DNA of 64,000 nt. It comes from Halorubrum aidingense JCM 13560. GTDB lineage: Archaea; Halobacteriota; Halobacteria; Halobacteriales; Haloferacaceae. The DNA lies in contig NZ_AOJI01000002.1 of assembly GCF_000336995.1 (NCBI RefSeq), forward strand, positions 70,503 through 134,502, read 5' to 3'. The translations under genes were made by a program, and so were the position numbers. Of the stretch, positions 1 to 7,879 are shown in pieces (position 1 is the stretch's first letter; every line of letters begins with the position of its first letter). The notes under the pieces are model-generated. The model searched no databases. It had not been told where the DNA came from and saw only the letters and a program-made list of their open reading frames with translations.

Positions 1-56
1 GCGCTCGATAAGCTGGTGCCGATCTGTATCGGCGCCCGGATCGATGAAGAGGACAT
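1..56 (-). CDS. Start of an unidentified gene running off the left edge
   Basis: An open frame begins at an ATG (complement of 54-56) and reads leftward out of the window, giving about 18 residues (MSSSSIRAPIQIGTSLSS). A second in-frame ATG lies four codons upstream at 68. A TATA-like box lies about 50 bases upstream of the nearer ATG and about 40 from the farther one. The stretch is too short to assign a family. Confidence 0.3.
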   Translation of the reverse strand, partial: MSSSSIRAPIQIGTSLSS

Positions 57-83
57 TTTACTTGACATCGGGGTACACTCGTC

Positions 84-209
84 TTACTTCTCGTATGGAT
101 GGCCAACAGTATATAAGGGCCAGAGCGTTGGCACAAATTCAGCCGGATTACCGATCTCTCCGGTCATTTTACGATCGTTCACCGCCCACGCGTGACTGTT
201 CAAAACCAC
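84..209 (-). other. Short open frame, unidentified (possible gene fragment)
   Basis: A minus-strand frame from a GTG at 209 to TAA at 84-86 encodes 41 residues with ordinary protein-like composition (it contains SHAWAVNDRKMTGEIG and FVPTLWPLY). No family is recognised. It may be a residue of a decayed gene or chance. It overlaps the TATA-like box of the edge gene, which argues against a functional gene. Confidence 0.2.
107..118 (-). promoter_or_regulatory. TATA-like box for the leftward gene at the edge
   Basis: The minus strand reads CTTATATAC here, a good archaeal TATA/BRE match, and would place a transcription start near base 85, just before the ATGs at 68 and 56. The same stretch reads TATATAAG on the plus strand, so direction is not certain. 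Confidence 0.35.
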
Positions 210-307
210 GTCAGATACAATTTAAACCTTTATAACGCATTTTGGGGCGTTTTAGAGACTTCGAGATGACTCGCAATTCGGTTGTCTATTGGGGCACGGG
301 GAGGATG

Positions 308-736
308 TCAACCGGTGGTCTCAGTTCGGTCTTCCGGTGATCGAGTGTACCACAGGGCCCACAGAATCAACACGCCTTGGAGTGGGAGCCGGCCCCAACG
401 GACGAACTCGGAGGGGTCGCCACCACCCGGCATCCCTTCGATCACGATCCCGTGAGTCGCCATATAGACGTTGGCTGGAAAGATCGCGAGGAGCAACGCC
501 ACCGTCGCCCACGCTGCATGCTGTCGAGTTCGGGGAATCAGCAGGCCGATTCCAACCGCGATTTCGGCAAGTCCAGACAGATACACGAGTGCAAGCGGTG
601 CCGGGAAGATCGGGGGTACGATCTGGACATACAACTCCGGTACGATGAAATGTAACACGCCGGCGACGACAAACGCCGGACCAAGCACGTACAGCAACGG
701 TTGCTTGAGCCGATCTAGAATCTCGCTCATCATCAC
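308..736 (-). CDS. DoxX-like four-helix membrane protein
   Basis: About 142 residues with four hydrophobic helices (near residues 12-30, 44-66, 72-92 and 112-130) and the DoxX-like layout: a first helix ending before ELYVQIVPP, then YLSGLAEIAVGIGLL, a conserved motif of DoxX/MauE-type proteins. These proteins sit in the cytoplasmic membrane and are linked to quinone or thiosulfate redox chemistry, but no substrate can be assigned here. The start is ambiguous: GTG at 736 is followed directly by ATG at 733 and 730. A TATA-like stretch (complement of 754-764) lies about 25 bases upstream. The gene ends facing the left edge and has no close operon partner. Confidence 0.8.
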   Translation of the reverse strand: MMMSEILDRLKQPLLYVLGPAFVVAGVLHFIVPELYVQIVPPIFPAPLALVYLSGLAEIAVGIGLLIPRTRQHAAWATVALLLAIFPANVYMATHGIVIEGMPGGGDPSEFVRWGRLPLQGVLILWALWYTRSPEDRTETTG

Positions 737-1071
737 TGGCTACTTCTCAGAGAACCGAAATAGTTGCGCTCTCACAGAACTCTCCTCAACGGATGACTTC
801 TCAATTACATGTCGGTGTGATCGGACTGTGTCCGCGTTTGCTGCTGTCCACTCTTCGACATTTGTTACCCAACAGATCTAGGGCTACTCTCGATGTGTTG
901 ATTATATGACTCTCTCATATGTGGGAACACGGAAAGACGCAGTAGGAGGGGCTGTTGGTGTTTTTCTTCATCGAGCAGAATCTTGACGAGAGCGGCTGTC
1001 AAACACCACCTCAAACACCCGGCTCTCACCGGCGATCTGACTTTTCGGTAGTTCCACACGTGAGTGATCAT
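737..1071. other. Gene-free stretch, no supported feature
   Basis: This lies between the start of the DoxX-like gene and the end of the SRPBCC gene, both on the minus strand. It should carry the DoxX-like promoter at its left end. A short minus-strand open frame in 865-1071 has no recognisable motif. The sequence is lower in GC than its neighbours. Nothing else was found. Confidence 0.4.
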
Positions 1072-1482
1072 TTATACAATCTCTTCAAGCCAGTCGAACT
1101 GGGCCGCGAGTTCCTGTCGCCGTTGGCGTTTGATGACCGTTGAATCGAGTACGTCCCCGACGATCGCAATATCAAGCGCGAACTCCGTCGTCGCGACTAC
1201 CTCACTCCCGTTGGGAATCGGTGTGACGGTGTACGCCGTCCGCATCTCCTCGAAGATACCGTCGCGCTGCTCGTAGGCGAGGTCGGCGTCGGGCCGGTCA
1301 ACGAGCGTGAGTGTGAGTTCGATAGTCGCGATCCCCACCTCGTTTGCGACGCGAACCGTTTCGCCGTCTACGTGAACCTCGTCGAAGCCTGACGCCCGCA
1401 TGAACTGCTCGAGTTCGCTCATCGATTCGCGGACGACAGTCGGTGGTGCGTCGATCGTTCGCGACAGCGTTACCGAATTCAT
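1072..1482 (-). CDS. SRPBCC (START/polyketide cyclase-like) family protein
   Basis: A 136-residue protein beginning MNSVTLSRTIDAPPTVV, the typical first strand and helix of the SRPBCC helix-grip fold, with alternating strands and a long C-terminal helix (residues 115-134) that closes the ligand pocket. The family binds hydrophobic ligands. No ligand or reaction can be deduced. The gene is divergent from the DUF2249 protein at 1637, so the 155-base gap between them probably contains both promoters. The ATG at 1482 matches the expected N-terminus of the family. Confidence 0.75.
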   Translation of the reverse strand: MNSVTLSRTIDAPPTVVRESMSELEQFMRASGFDEVHVDGETVRVANEVGIATIELTLTLVDRPDADLAYEQRDGIFEEMRTAYTVTPIPNGSEVVATTEFALDIAIVGDVLDSTVIKRQRRQELAAQFDWLEEIV

Positions 1483-1636
1483 GGGTCACTGTTTTCTTCG
1501 GACAACGACCGAGGCTCTTGTACTGGATTGGTGCGCATACGATAATTCGTTCCTCGGTTCCGTCTCGGTTGAGGGATGTCCCGAACACGTTCGTCTGAGG
1601 GACCATCCCTCTTCGGGACCGTACTCGATCTGAGAG

Positions 1637-2719
1637 ATGGTTACTGAAATCGACCTCCGGAACTCCTCGCCTCACGAGTTTCAAGACCGGATCGACGACG
1701 CGCTCGACGAGACGGAGACAGATGTCGAAGTTCTCGTCGTCGCCGATCGAGATATCGACGCTCATCTGATCCACTACCAGATCGAACGGGACTGTGCCCT
1801 CGACTGGGACCACGAGGATCCTGACGCGGAACCCCGTGCGGTGCGGGTGTCCAAACAGGGACCACTCGGTGACGATGAGTTGGGGACGTTCGACGTGCGT
1901 GACCTGATCCCGCAGCGGCGACACGAGGTGCTGCTCGACGCGTTCAACCGCCTCGGATCCGGCGAGGGGTTCGTGCTGGTCAACGACCACGATCCGAAGC
2001 CGCTCTACTACGAACTTCGATCGATGCACGGCGACGTCATCGAGTGGGAGTACGCGAGTCGCGGATCGGGTGAATGGCGCGTCGAGATCGTGAAGACCGA
2101 CGCCTCGATAGCCGACAACGAGGGCGTGACCACGCGATACGACGTCCGAGAGATCCCGAAACAGGACCGTCACGAGACGATCCACCACCGATACGGCATG
2201 ATACCCGACGGCGGGACGATGGAGATCATCGCCCCGCACGAGCCGCGGCCGCTCCGTCGCGAGTTTCGGGAGCAATACGGTGACGCGTTCGACTGGGAGG
2301 TAGTGGAAACAGAGCCCGGCCGCTGTCGGGTACAGATCACAAAGGCTGAGCGAAGCGAACCCACACCTACCGGTGCGGATCCCGCGTCCGCGACGTCTGG
2401 CGATGACGGGGGGTTCGCGGAAGCGTCCGACGAGATACCAGAGAGTACGGCGGAGCTCGACGTCCGCGACCTCCCACCCGCTCAGCGCCACGAGAAGATC
2501 TTCGAGGCGTACGCGAACCTCGACGACGGAGAGGGAGTTACCCTCGTGAACGACCACGACCCGAAGCCGCTGTATCACCAGTTCGACGCCGAGGCTGGCC
2601 CGGAGTTCCACTGGGAGTACCGCAAGCGTGAGCCCGGCGAGTTCAGGGTACTGATCGGGAAAGCCGAAACGCACGGCACTGACACGACTGTCTCGGAGGA
2701 TCCGAACCCACCGTTCTGA
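1637..2719 (+). CDS. Multidomain DUF2249 protein with four tandem repeats
   Basis: A 360-residue soluble protein built from tandem DUF2249 units. Three are clear (about residues 80-150, 160-235 and 272-345). Each starts with a DVRD/DVRE strand, continues with a PxxRHE helix and has the signature HDPKPLY or HEPRPLR, ending in WxVxI/V-K. The first 75 residues look like a fourth, diverged unit (EIDLRNSSPHEF) lacking the HDPKPL motif. An acidic linker of about 35 residues separates units three and four. DUF2249 proteins are found near nitrite/NO reductases and redox proteins and share the fold of TusA-like sulfur proteins, but the conserved cysteine is absent. Function is unknown. Two single-domain DUF2249 genes lie within 4 kb. 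Confidence 0.85.
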   Translation: MVTEIDLRNSSPHEFQDRIDDALDETETDVEVLVVADRDIDAHLIHYQIERDCALDWDHEDPDAEPRAVRVSKQGPLGDDELGTFDVRDLIPQRRHEVLLDAFNRLGSGEGFVLVNDHDPKPLYYELRSMHGDVIEWEYASRGSGEWRVEIVKTDASIADNEGVTTRYDVREIPKQDRHETIHHRYGMIPDGGTMEIIAPHEPRPLRREFREQYGDAFDWEVVETEPGRCRVQITKAERSEPTPTGADPASATSGDDGGFAEASDEIPESTAELDVRDLPPAQRHEKIFEAYANLDDGEGVTLVNDHDPKPLYHQFDAEAGPEFHWEYRKREPGEFRVLIGKAETHGTDTTVSEDPNPPF

Positions 2720-2753
2720 CGAGACGATTTCGGAGACAGACGGATTCGGACGT

Positions 2754-3386
2754 TCAGAACGGAGCGTCCGTCGATCCGCGACCCGGCCCCTCGTTTTTCA
2801 TCGATCGGTCCCTTGAATTCGACCCGATCTCAGCATCGTCCTCGGGGTCGGCGGTCACGTCTCCCGTCTCGAGGTACGTCTCCTCGAGGTCGGCGAGCTG
2901 TTCGTTAATCGCCTCGCTCTGGTGATGCATGGGTGCCGCGCGGACGCGGACGAGGTCGTACTCGTGTCGCTCCGAGAGCCCGTTCCACGCCCGGAACGAC
3001 CCGATCGTCAGCGTGTGGGTCTGTGGACAGAACGGGGTCGTCGGCGTGAACTCCGCGCGGAGCACGCGGTCGATGTCTTCCGATTCGACGGCGTCGTCGG
3101 CGTCGTCGGCGTCGTCGCGTTCGACGGCGTAGCGGTAGCCGGCACTCGTGTGACGGGTGTCGAGGTTTAGTCGAGCGAGGTTGTAGTTGAACGTCATATC
3201 GTACACCTTCCGGTCCTCGAAACAGTCCCGAGTGAGACGGTGAAACGCGACGTGGTCCGCCCCGGTGAGCAGGTCGTGAGGCTCGAGGAACTCGCCCGGT
3301 CTCGGGACGTGGTCCGAAACGAACTCGTCGTACTCGTCGAACAAGTCGCTCTCATCGGACCCGAACGGCGACGGAAAGCTGGGCAT
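2754..3386 (-). CDS. Haloarchaeal conserved protein, possibly MIP18/DUF59-like
   Basis: A 210-residue soluble acidic protein. The start is taken at the ATG giving MPSFPSPFG. A longer frame begins 15 codons upstream, but its extra residues look non-coding. The central part (VLRAEFTPTTPFCPQTHTL then VRAAPMHHQSEAINEQL) resembles the FTLTxPxCP...V core of MIP18/SufT-type iron-sulfur assembly factors, including a cysteine in the expected loop. This is a visual resemblance, not a proven match. It converges on the DUF2249 repeat gene and lies downstream of the heme-copper-like gene on the same strand. DUF59 and DUF2249 genes often co-occur in denitrification-related clusters, which supports the reading. 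The C-terminal 40 residues are low-complexity. Confidence 0.6.
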   Translation of the reverse strand: MPSFPSPFGSDESDLFDEYDEFVSDHVPRPGEFLEPHDLLTGADHVAFHRLTRDCFEDRKVYDMTFNYNLARLNLDTRHTSAGYRYAVERDDADDADDAVESEDIDRVLRAEFTPTTPFCPQTHTLTIGSFRAWNGLSERHEYDLVRVRAAPMHHQSEAINEQLADLEETYLETGDVTADPEDDAEIGSNSRDRSMKNEGPGRGSTDAPF

Positions 3387-3515
3387 ACGCACTCGTTCGA
3401 GATCGAGCGGGGTACCCCTACTCCCGCACATGTTCGTGTTTGGTGGCTCGTCGCGCGGGAACTGACCGCCCTCTCGGACGGTCGGTCCGTCGACCTCGTG
3501 AGCTCGGACCAGTCG

Positions 3516-4874
3516 TCACTCCTCGTTCGCCTCGCCGGGAGCCCGGGCGGGACGCGGCGAGAGCGACCCCAACACGATCCGATCGATCGAGTGAGGGCTG
3601 TGACGGACCAACACGAGCACCATGTTGGACACGAACGCCACGACGCCGACGCCAACTAGCAGTCCGCCGAGGAGCGCCGGCGTTCCAGTGACTTCCAACA
3701 GGTTCGCGCCGACGATCAGTGCGCTTCCGCCTCCGAGGAGTATGCCGTCGATCGCGGCGAGCCGGTCGTCGTAGAGGTCGTCGATCATCGGGACGTCCGC
3801 TAACCCCAGCAGATCGCTGTATCGGTTGACCCAGATGACGAAGGGAATGATGTGGTAGAGCGTCCCCACGACGACGAACCCGATCGCTCCCAACAACAGC
3901 AGGTGGCCGGCGTTCGCCGCGCCGAGCAGCTGCTCACGCGTCAACGGGTCGGATATCCACGCGGGCACTGTGACGGCGATCCACACTGCGAGCGCGCCGA
4001 TCGCCACGATGTACCGCGTGTGCATCGGGGTCCGTTCGACCCGCATCTCGTACAGTTTGCGTGCCAGGATGAGACAGACCGCCGACGCGGCGAACAGGAT
4101 CAACAGACCGCCGACCCGCGCAACGGGAGCATGAGCCACGAGCCGACCGACCGCGAGCGCGACCACGCCGGTGGGATGCGCGATCTCCTCGATGGATCGA
4201 AGCCGGTGGTCGATTCCGCGTAGTTCCGTCTGCGTGAACATCGTCCCGAGCTGATACAGCGCGCCGTACACCGTCGTGAGCACGGCACCGAACACCGCGA
4301 GGGTCGCGTGGGCGCCCACCACTCCGGACCGGCCGACGCCGACCCGTGAAAACGTCGGAACCGTGAAGTCGATCGCGAGGAGGACGCCGAGAACGGTCAA
4401 CAGGAGAAAGAAGCCGAGCGCACCGAGGAAGTGCCGTTCGGTGACATCGTACTTCTCGACCGTGCCGAGCGTTCGAATGATGTTGTACGCGAAGACCCAG
4501 AAGCCGGCGAGCATGAGCGTCGCGAACGGGATCAGCCACGTCGTCTCGATCCGAATAAACGCGACGACAAACCCGGAGAGTCCGGCGACGACCAACCCCA
4601 ACTGCAGATTCGCAAGTCGCCGTGAGTGGAGGGTTGCCCCCGACCAGACGGGCACGAACTGCGTCATCGCACCCATGATCGTGATACAGAACCATCCGGC
4701 TAACAGGAGATGGATGTGAGCGAGCCGTCCCAGTCCCGGAACGGCGTTCAGGTGTAAGCCGATCCCGAGTCCGATTCCCGCGACGAGGAAGGCGAGCCCG
4801 ACGACGAAGTGTCGTAACGGGACCGTCATCGGCGGCTGTTGGTCCGTCTCGATGTTACCCGGAATCGCGCCCAT
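3516..4874 (-). CDS. Heme-copper oxidase subunit I-like / NnrS-like multi-helix membrane protein
   Basis: A protein of 452 residues with about 12 predicted membrane helices. The ATG at 4874 (MGAIPGN) is preferred because the longer upstream frame is basic and non-membrane. Histidines typical of heme-binding helices are visible: HIHLLLAGWF in helix 2, HATLAVFGAVL near the middle, and GHLLLLGAIGFVVVGTLYHI in a late helix. The arrangement resembles haloarchaeal relatives of cytochrome oxidase/NO reductase subunit I or NnrS rather than a full oxidase, since a clear HPEVY-type copper site is missing. Its neighbours (DUF2249, MIP18-like, halocyanin remnant) suggest a role in nitrogen-oxide respiration or NO handling. 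Confidence 0.6.
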   Translation of the reverse strand: MGAIPGNIETDQQPPMTVPLRHFVVGLAFLVAGIGLGIGLHLNAVPGLGRLAHIHLLLAGWFCITIMGAMTQFVPVWSGATLHSRRLANLQLGLVVAGLSGFVVAFIRIETTWLIPFATLMLAGFWVFAYNIIRTLGTVEKYDVTERHFLGALGFFLLLTVLGVLLAIDFTVPTFSRVGVGRSGVVGAHATLAVFGAVLTTVYGALYQLGTMFTQTELRGIDHRLRSIEEIAHPTGVVALAVGRLVAHAPVARVGGLLILFAASAVCLILARKLYEMRVERTPMHTRYIVAIGALAVWIAVTVPAWISDPLTREQLLGAANAGHLLLLGAIGFVVVGTLYHIIPFVIWVNRYSDLLGLADVPMIDDLYDDRLAAIDGILLGGGSALIVGANLLEVTGTPALLGGLLVGVGVVAFVSNMVLVLVRHSPHSIDRIVLGSLSPRPARAPGEANEE

Positions 4875-5253
4875 GGGGCCGGGTACGGTCTCCGCACACC
4901 TGACCGTACCACCGAAGATGTTCCCCTTCCGCCGGCGGTGGTCGTTCTTACTGTGGGAGAACTCAACGATATGTCGACGAGCGCGGGCCGGACCCACTGG
5001 ATTCGACACCCGGCACAACCGCGTTCGGGAATAGCGACTCTAGGGTCGCGGATCGAACGTCTGCAGATCGAACGTCTCCGGATCGAACGCCTGCGAGTGC
5101 TCGCCGACGAGACGTCGAACACGTGCACTGCGACCCCACCAACTGGAGTTGAACAGTGCCCGTCGCAGGCACGGAGTGTTGAAGACCGTCCACGGATGCG
5201 TCCCCGAATACGTTCGGGGGAACACGCACCTCCTCGTCGACGCTTGAACAGAT

Positions 5254-5487
5254 ATGGTCACTGAGCGAAACGAGACCGATCGACGCCTGGACGTCCGAGA
5301 GATCGACGGCGAACCGTTCGGAGACATCATGGCCGAGCTCGAAGCGCTCCCCGACGACGAGACGCTGCTGTTGATCAACAGCTTCGAGCCGGAGCCGTTG
5401 TATCAGGTCCTCGAAGAGCGCGGCTTCCAGTACGAAACGAGGTCTGACGGGTCCGACGTGTGGTATATCGAGATTCGGCACGAGTGA
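5254..5487 (+). CDS. Single-domain DUF2249 protein
   Basis: A 77-residue protein: RRLDVREIDGEPFGDIMAEL, then LLLINSFEPEPLYQVLEERG, then a terminal strand WYIEIRHE. This is a complete DUF2249 unit with the FEPEPLY variant of the HDPKPL signature. It has no cysteine and no membrane segment. It is divergent from the heme-copper-like gene at 4874 and convergent with the halocyanin remnant at 5527. Its role is unknown. The family is frequent around haloarchaeal nitrite and NO reductase genes. Confidence 0.75.
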   Translation: MVTERNETDRRLDVREIDGEPFGDIMAELEALPDDETLLLINSFEPEPLYQVLEERGFQYETRSDGSDVWYIEIRHE

Positions 5488-5526
5488 CCTGGTTCGGTGT
5501 GCCTGTCGATTCCCAACGTGTCCGTT

Positions 5527-5788
5527 TCAGTTTACGATCGCCGTTTGGATAGGAATAGAGTACGCCGTCGTGTGCCGTACAGACGTGCGTATCGGTGCCG
5601 GATTCTCCGAACGTGTGCTCGACGGGATGACCCTCCTCGCTGACGGTCTCGCTCTCGAAGTCGCCGTCGGAGTTCGACACGTTGTGGCCACTGCCTTCGC
5701 CCATCCACTCCCGTCGCTCCCGTCCCCGCCGTCACCGCCGTCCCCGCCGTCATCGCCGTCATCGCCGCTGCTACAGCCGGCGAGCGCG
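5527..5788 (-). pseudogene. Decayed halocyanin (blue copper lipoprotein) gene
   Basis: The minus strand shows pieces of a halocyanin in changing frames. It starts with a lipobox-like ALAGCSSG fused to the 3' end of the neighbouring DUF2249 gene, with no signal peptide. A G/D-rich linker follows (5710-5775). In another frame come the copper-site strands GSGHNVSNSDGDFESE and TDTHVCTAHDG. In the first frame again is the ending IQTAIVN and stop. Intact halocyanins have about 60-70 more residues between linker and SHNV, and a methionine ligand after the CTxH motif. Here that stretch is deleted and the Met is lost. Two opposing frameshifts and a deletion make a functional product unlikely. Confidence 0.7.
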
Positions 5789-6061
5789 TCAGTTGTCCGG
5801 GTCTGCCCAGATCGCCGTAACCACGCCGTCGTCGGTCTCGACGGTGTCGTACACGTAGCCACGGTCCGCGAGCTTCGGGAACAGGAACTGCGGAGTCCGG
5901 TCGTTATATTGAATGAGGACGGTCTCATCCGGCAGGTCCGCGAGCAGTTCGAGCGTTTGGCGAAGCGGCTCCGGCGGACCGAGACCGGCGACATCGAGCG
6001 TTTCGACCGACCAGTTAGTCGGTGCGGCGGTCTCTTCCAGGACTGATGTCTTCTGTGGCAT
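5789..6061 (-). CDS. Single-domain DUF2249 protein (second)
   Basis: A 90-residue protein starting MPQKTSVLEETA. The DUF2249 core runs from SVETLDVAGLGPPEPLRQTL through VLIQYNDRTPQFLFPKLADR to VVTAIWADPDN. The signature is NDRTPQFLFP, a more diverged form than in its neighbours. The ATG at 6061 was chosen because the frame upstream is a decayed kynureninase, not part of this protein. The stop codon is immediately followed by the lipobox of the halocyanin remnant, so an upstream part of the halocyanin gene was lost at this junction. Confidence 0.65.
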   Translation of the reverse strand: MPQKTSVLEETAAPTNWSVETLDVAGLGPPEPLRQTLELLADLPDETVLIQYNDRTPQFLFPKLADRGYVYDTVETDDGVVTAIWADPDN

Positions 6062-6335
6062 AGTTGGGATCAGCGCTCCGCGCGCCTCGTCAGTTATCCC
6101 GAACGTGTTCGGTCCCGTCGTTGCGTGCCACCCGCTCGTCGCGATGCCCGTCAATTGGGGTCGCGGAGCGCGTCGACGTTCCCCCACTCTCCGCCATCGC
6201 GGGCGAGGTCGAAGTGCCCCTCGTGGGCGTCGAGCCCGCCGATGGCACCCGGGCCGGCGTTGAGGTGTTGTCGCTGCACCCCACCGCGACGTCGACGCCG
6301 TCACCAAGCCCGTCCGGGCGCTCGGATGGCCGGGG
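6062..6335 (-). pseudogene. Fragment of a kynureninase-like gene
   Basis: Three minus-strand segments in different frames line up with the C-terminal half of kynureninase in the right order. They are GDGVDVAVGCS (the strand before the PLP lysine), HLNAGPGAIGGLDAHEGHFD (the loop after it), and SGWHATTGPNTFGITDEARG (the late GW..GTPNVF region). The intact family has S-Y-K-Y-L-N at the catalytic site; here a frameshift falls in that site and the lysine is gone. The first 250 or so residues are missing. This is a gene relic with no product expected. The identification rests on motif order read by eye. Confidence 0.55.
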
Positions 6336-6344
6336 CGGTTCGAC

Positions 6345-6354
6345 GCATATATCG
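6345..6354 (+). promoter_or_regulatory. TATA-like box of the EamA transporter gene
   Basis: GCATATATCG lies about 30 bases before the ATG at 6380, the spacing expected for a leaderless or short-leader archaeal transcript. Confidence 0.5.
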
Positions 6355-6379
6355 CCGTCCGGCGGAGAGTTCCTCGTGA

Positions 6380-7273
6380 ATGAGTCGCTATCGGACAGCC
6401 GGCCGTTTCTTGCTGCTGTGTGCGGTCTGGGGGACGGCGTTCATGGCGACGGACGTCGGCCTCGCGGATCTCCCCGCGGTGCCGTTCGCGGCCGTGCGAT
6501 TCGACGTCGCCGCCGCGCTGCTGTTCGCCGCCGTTCTCGCGTCCGGCACTGAGTTCCGCCCCCGGACTCGGGACGACTATGTCTACGTGCTCGTCGGCGG
6601 CGCGCTCATCATCGGCGCCCACCACGCGTTCCTCTTCGCCGGCCAGCGGTACGTCACGGGCGGCGTCGCCGCCGTTCTGTTGGGTCTCATCCCCGTCGTG
6701 ACGCCCGCGCTCACGCGTCTCGCCTCCACCGACGCGGAGTTCACCGCCGACCTCGCGCTCGGCGTCGCGCTCGGGTTCGTTGGCGTCGTCGTCATCGCCG
6801 ACCCCGACCCCGCGAATATCGCGGACAGCGTCCTCGGTGTGTCGCTCGTGCTCGCGTCCGCGCTCGCGTTCGCCGTCGCCGCGGTCATCACCCACAGCCG
6901 TTCGCCGTCGATGCCGTTCCTCTCCACGCAGGCGTGGATGATGGCCGTCGGCGCGGTCGTCCTCCACGTCGCCGTGCTCGCGCTCCCCGGTCAGTCGTTC
7001 GCGGCGGCCACGTGGACGCCGTCCGCGCTCGGCGCGCTCGCGTACCTCTCCGCGGTCGCCGGCGTCGGTGGCTTCCTGCTGTACTTCACGCTGCTGGACG
7101 ACCTCGGCCCAATCGAGATGAGCTTCATCGAGTACGTGATTCCCGTCTTCGCGGCGCTGGCGGGGTGGCTCGTGCTCGGGCAGGAAGTGACGCCCGCGAC
7201 CGTCGTCGGGTTCGCGTTCATCCTCGCGGGGTTCGTCGCCGCGAAGTGGCGGGCGCTGCGTCGGACATTGTAG
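6380..7273 (+). CDS. EamA-family (DMT superfamily) transporter
   Basis: A 297-residue membrane protein with ten hydrophobic helices in two homologous halves of five, the layout of EamA drug/metabolite transporters. The first helix contains LLLCAVWGTAFMATDVGL, the usual N-terminal WG signature. The second half ends with SFIEYVIPVFAALAGWLVLGQ, matching the P-V-A-x-x-GW-x-LGE motif of the repeat. It probably exports a metabolite or amino acid across the cytoplasmic membrane, but the substrate cannot be read from sequence. It stands alone, with a decayed gene on one side and a gene-poor stretch on the other. Confidence 0.9.
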   Translation: MSRYRTAGRFLLLCAVWGTAFMATDVGLADLPAVPFAAVRFDVAAALLFAAVLASGTEFRPRTRDDYVYVLVGGALIIGAHHAFLFAGQRYVTGGVAAVLLGLIPVVTPALTRLASTDAEFTADLALGVALGFVGVVVIADPDPANIADSVLGVSLVLASALAFAVAAVITHSRSPSMPFLSTQAWMMAVGAVVLHVAVLALPGQSFAAATWTPSALGALAYLSAVAGVGGFLLYFTLLDDLGPIEMSFIEYVIPVFAALAGWLVLGQEVTPATVVGFAFILAGFVAAKWRALRRTL

Positions 7274-7879
7274 CGCGTGGGTATCAGAATCGCCCTCCCT
7301 ACTCGCTCGCGAACGGCGTACCGCTTCGCCAGCACTGGGAAGCGACACGTCGTGAACCCCGCTGTCTAGCCGCCGCGTTCCTCGTCGGCTTCGGGGTGGT
7401 CTGCGAGTTCTCGCAAGCACTCGTGGGTCGTGATGTCGCCGTCGGTCTCTGGGAGACCCAAATTCGTCGCGTCCGAGCGGGCGAGCCGAACGGTTCGAGT
7501 ACGCTCTCTCGGCCCGTTCGGACCGGAAAGTCGCGCCGTCCGCCTGGTTCCCCGCTGCGAACTCGAATCGCACCTCGGAGACGGATTCGAAACGAAATTC
7601 TCGGCGGCGCGAGGTCTCCAGTGGAAACGCATCACTTTCGACTCAATAGACATCCGTTCCGCTCCGCATGTCTGCGTGTGGTCTTGCGATTATCGGGGCG
7701 GTTTGCAGGTGCGATCGCTCCGGCTGTTTTCGCGAACCCCTCTATTTCCTCTCGACCGGGGCGCCGCCGACAGCGCTCGGCTCGATACCTAAAAGGGTGA
7801 ATTGGGGATGTGTTCGTGCCGACCGGGCTTCGTAGAACGACTCCCGCCGAGACGTACGTGCGGTCGCTTCTCGACGAAC
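7274..7879. other. Gene-poor stretch
   Basis: Between the EamA transporter and the histidine kinase. Apart from the possible fragment at 7366-7573 no gene is supported. Plus-strand frames here are arginine-rich shadows. The 3' ends of the flanking genes face each other, so terminators would be expected, but no clear T-run hairpin was seen. Confidence 0.4.
7366..7573 (-). pseudogene. Possible frameshifted fragment, unidentified
   Basis: Two overlapping minus-strand frames each look coding over part of their length. VRFEFAAGNQADGATFRSER reads in one frame. A second frame continues as TVRLARSDATNLGLPETDGD and THECLRELADHPEADEERGG to a stop at 7366. Joining them by one frameshift gives a plausible C-terminal half of a small soluble protein. 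No family is recognised and no start is visible. Confidence 0.25.

Noticed and set aside
865..1071. 68-codon minus-strand frame between DoxX-like and SRPBCC genes
   Set aside because: No motif, no promoter at the right distance and no family resemblance.
1298..2674. Minus-strand frame of about 458 codons opposite the DUF2249 repeat gene
   Set aside because: It is the antisense of an obvious protein with repeated family motifs, and its own product has no recognisable domain.
3516..5018. The longer 500-residue form of the heme-copper-like protein
   Set aside because: The first 48 residues are basic and non-membrane, unlike the family. The ATG at 4874 gives a normal N-terminus.
5789..7573. Very long minus-strand frame of nearly 600 codons
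   Set aside because: Most of it is arginine-rich shadow of the EamA gene. Only its last 90 codons (DUF2249) and a kynureninase relic segment are real.
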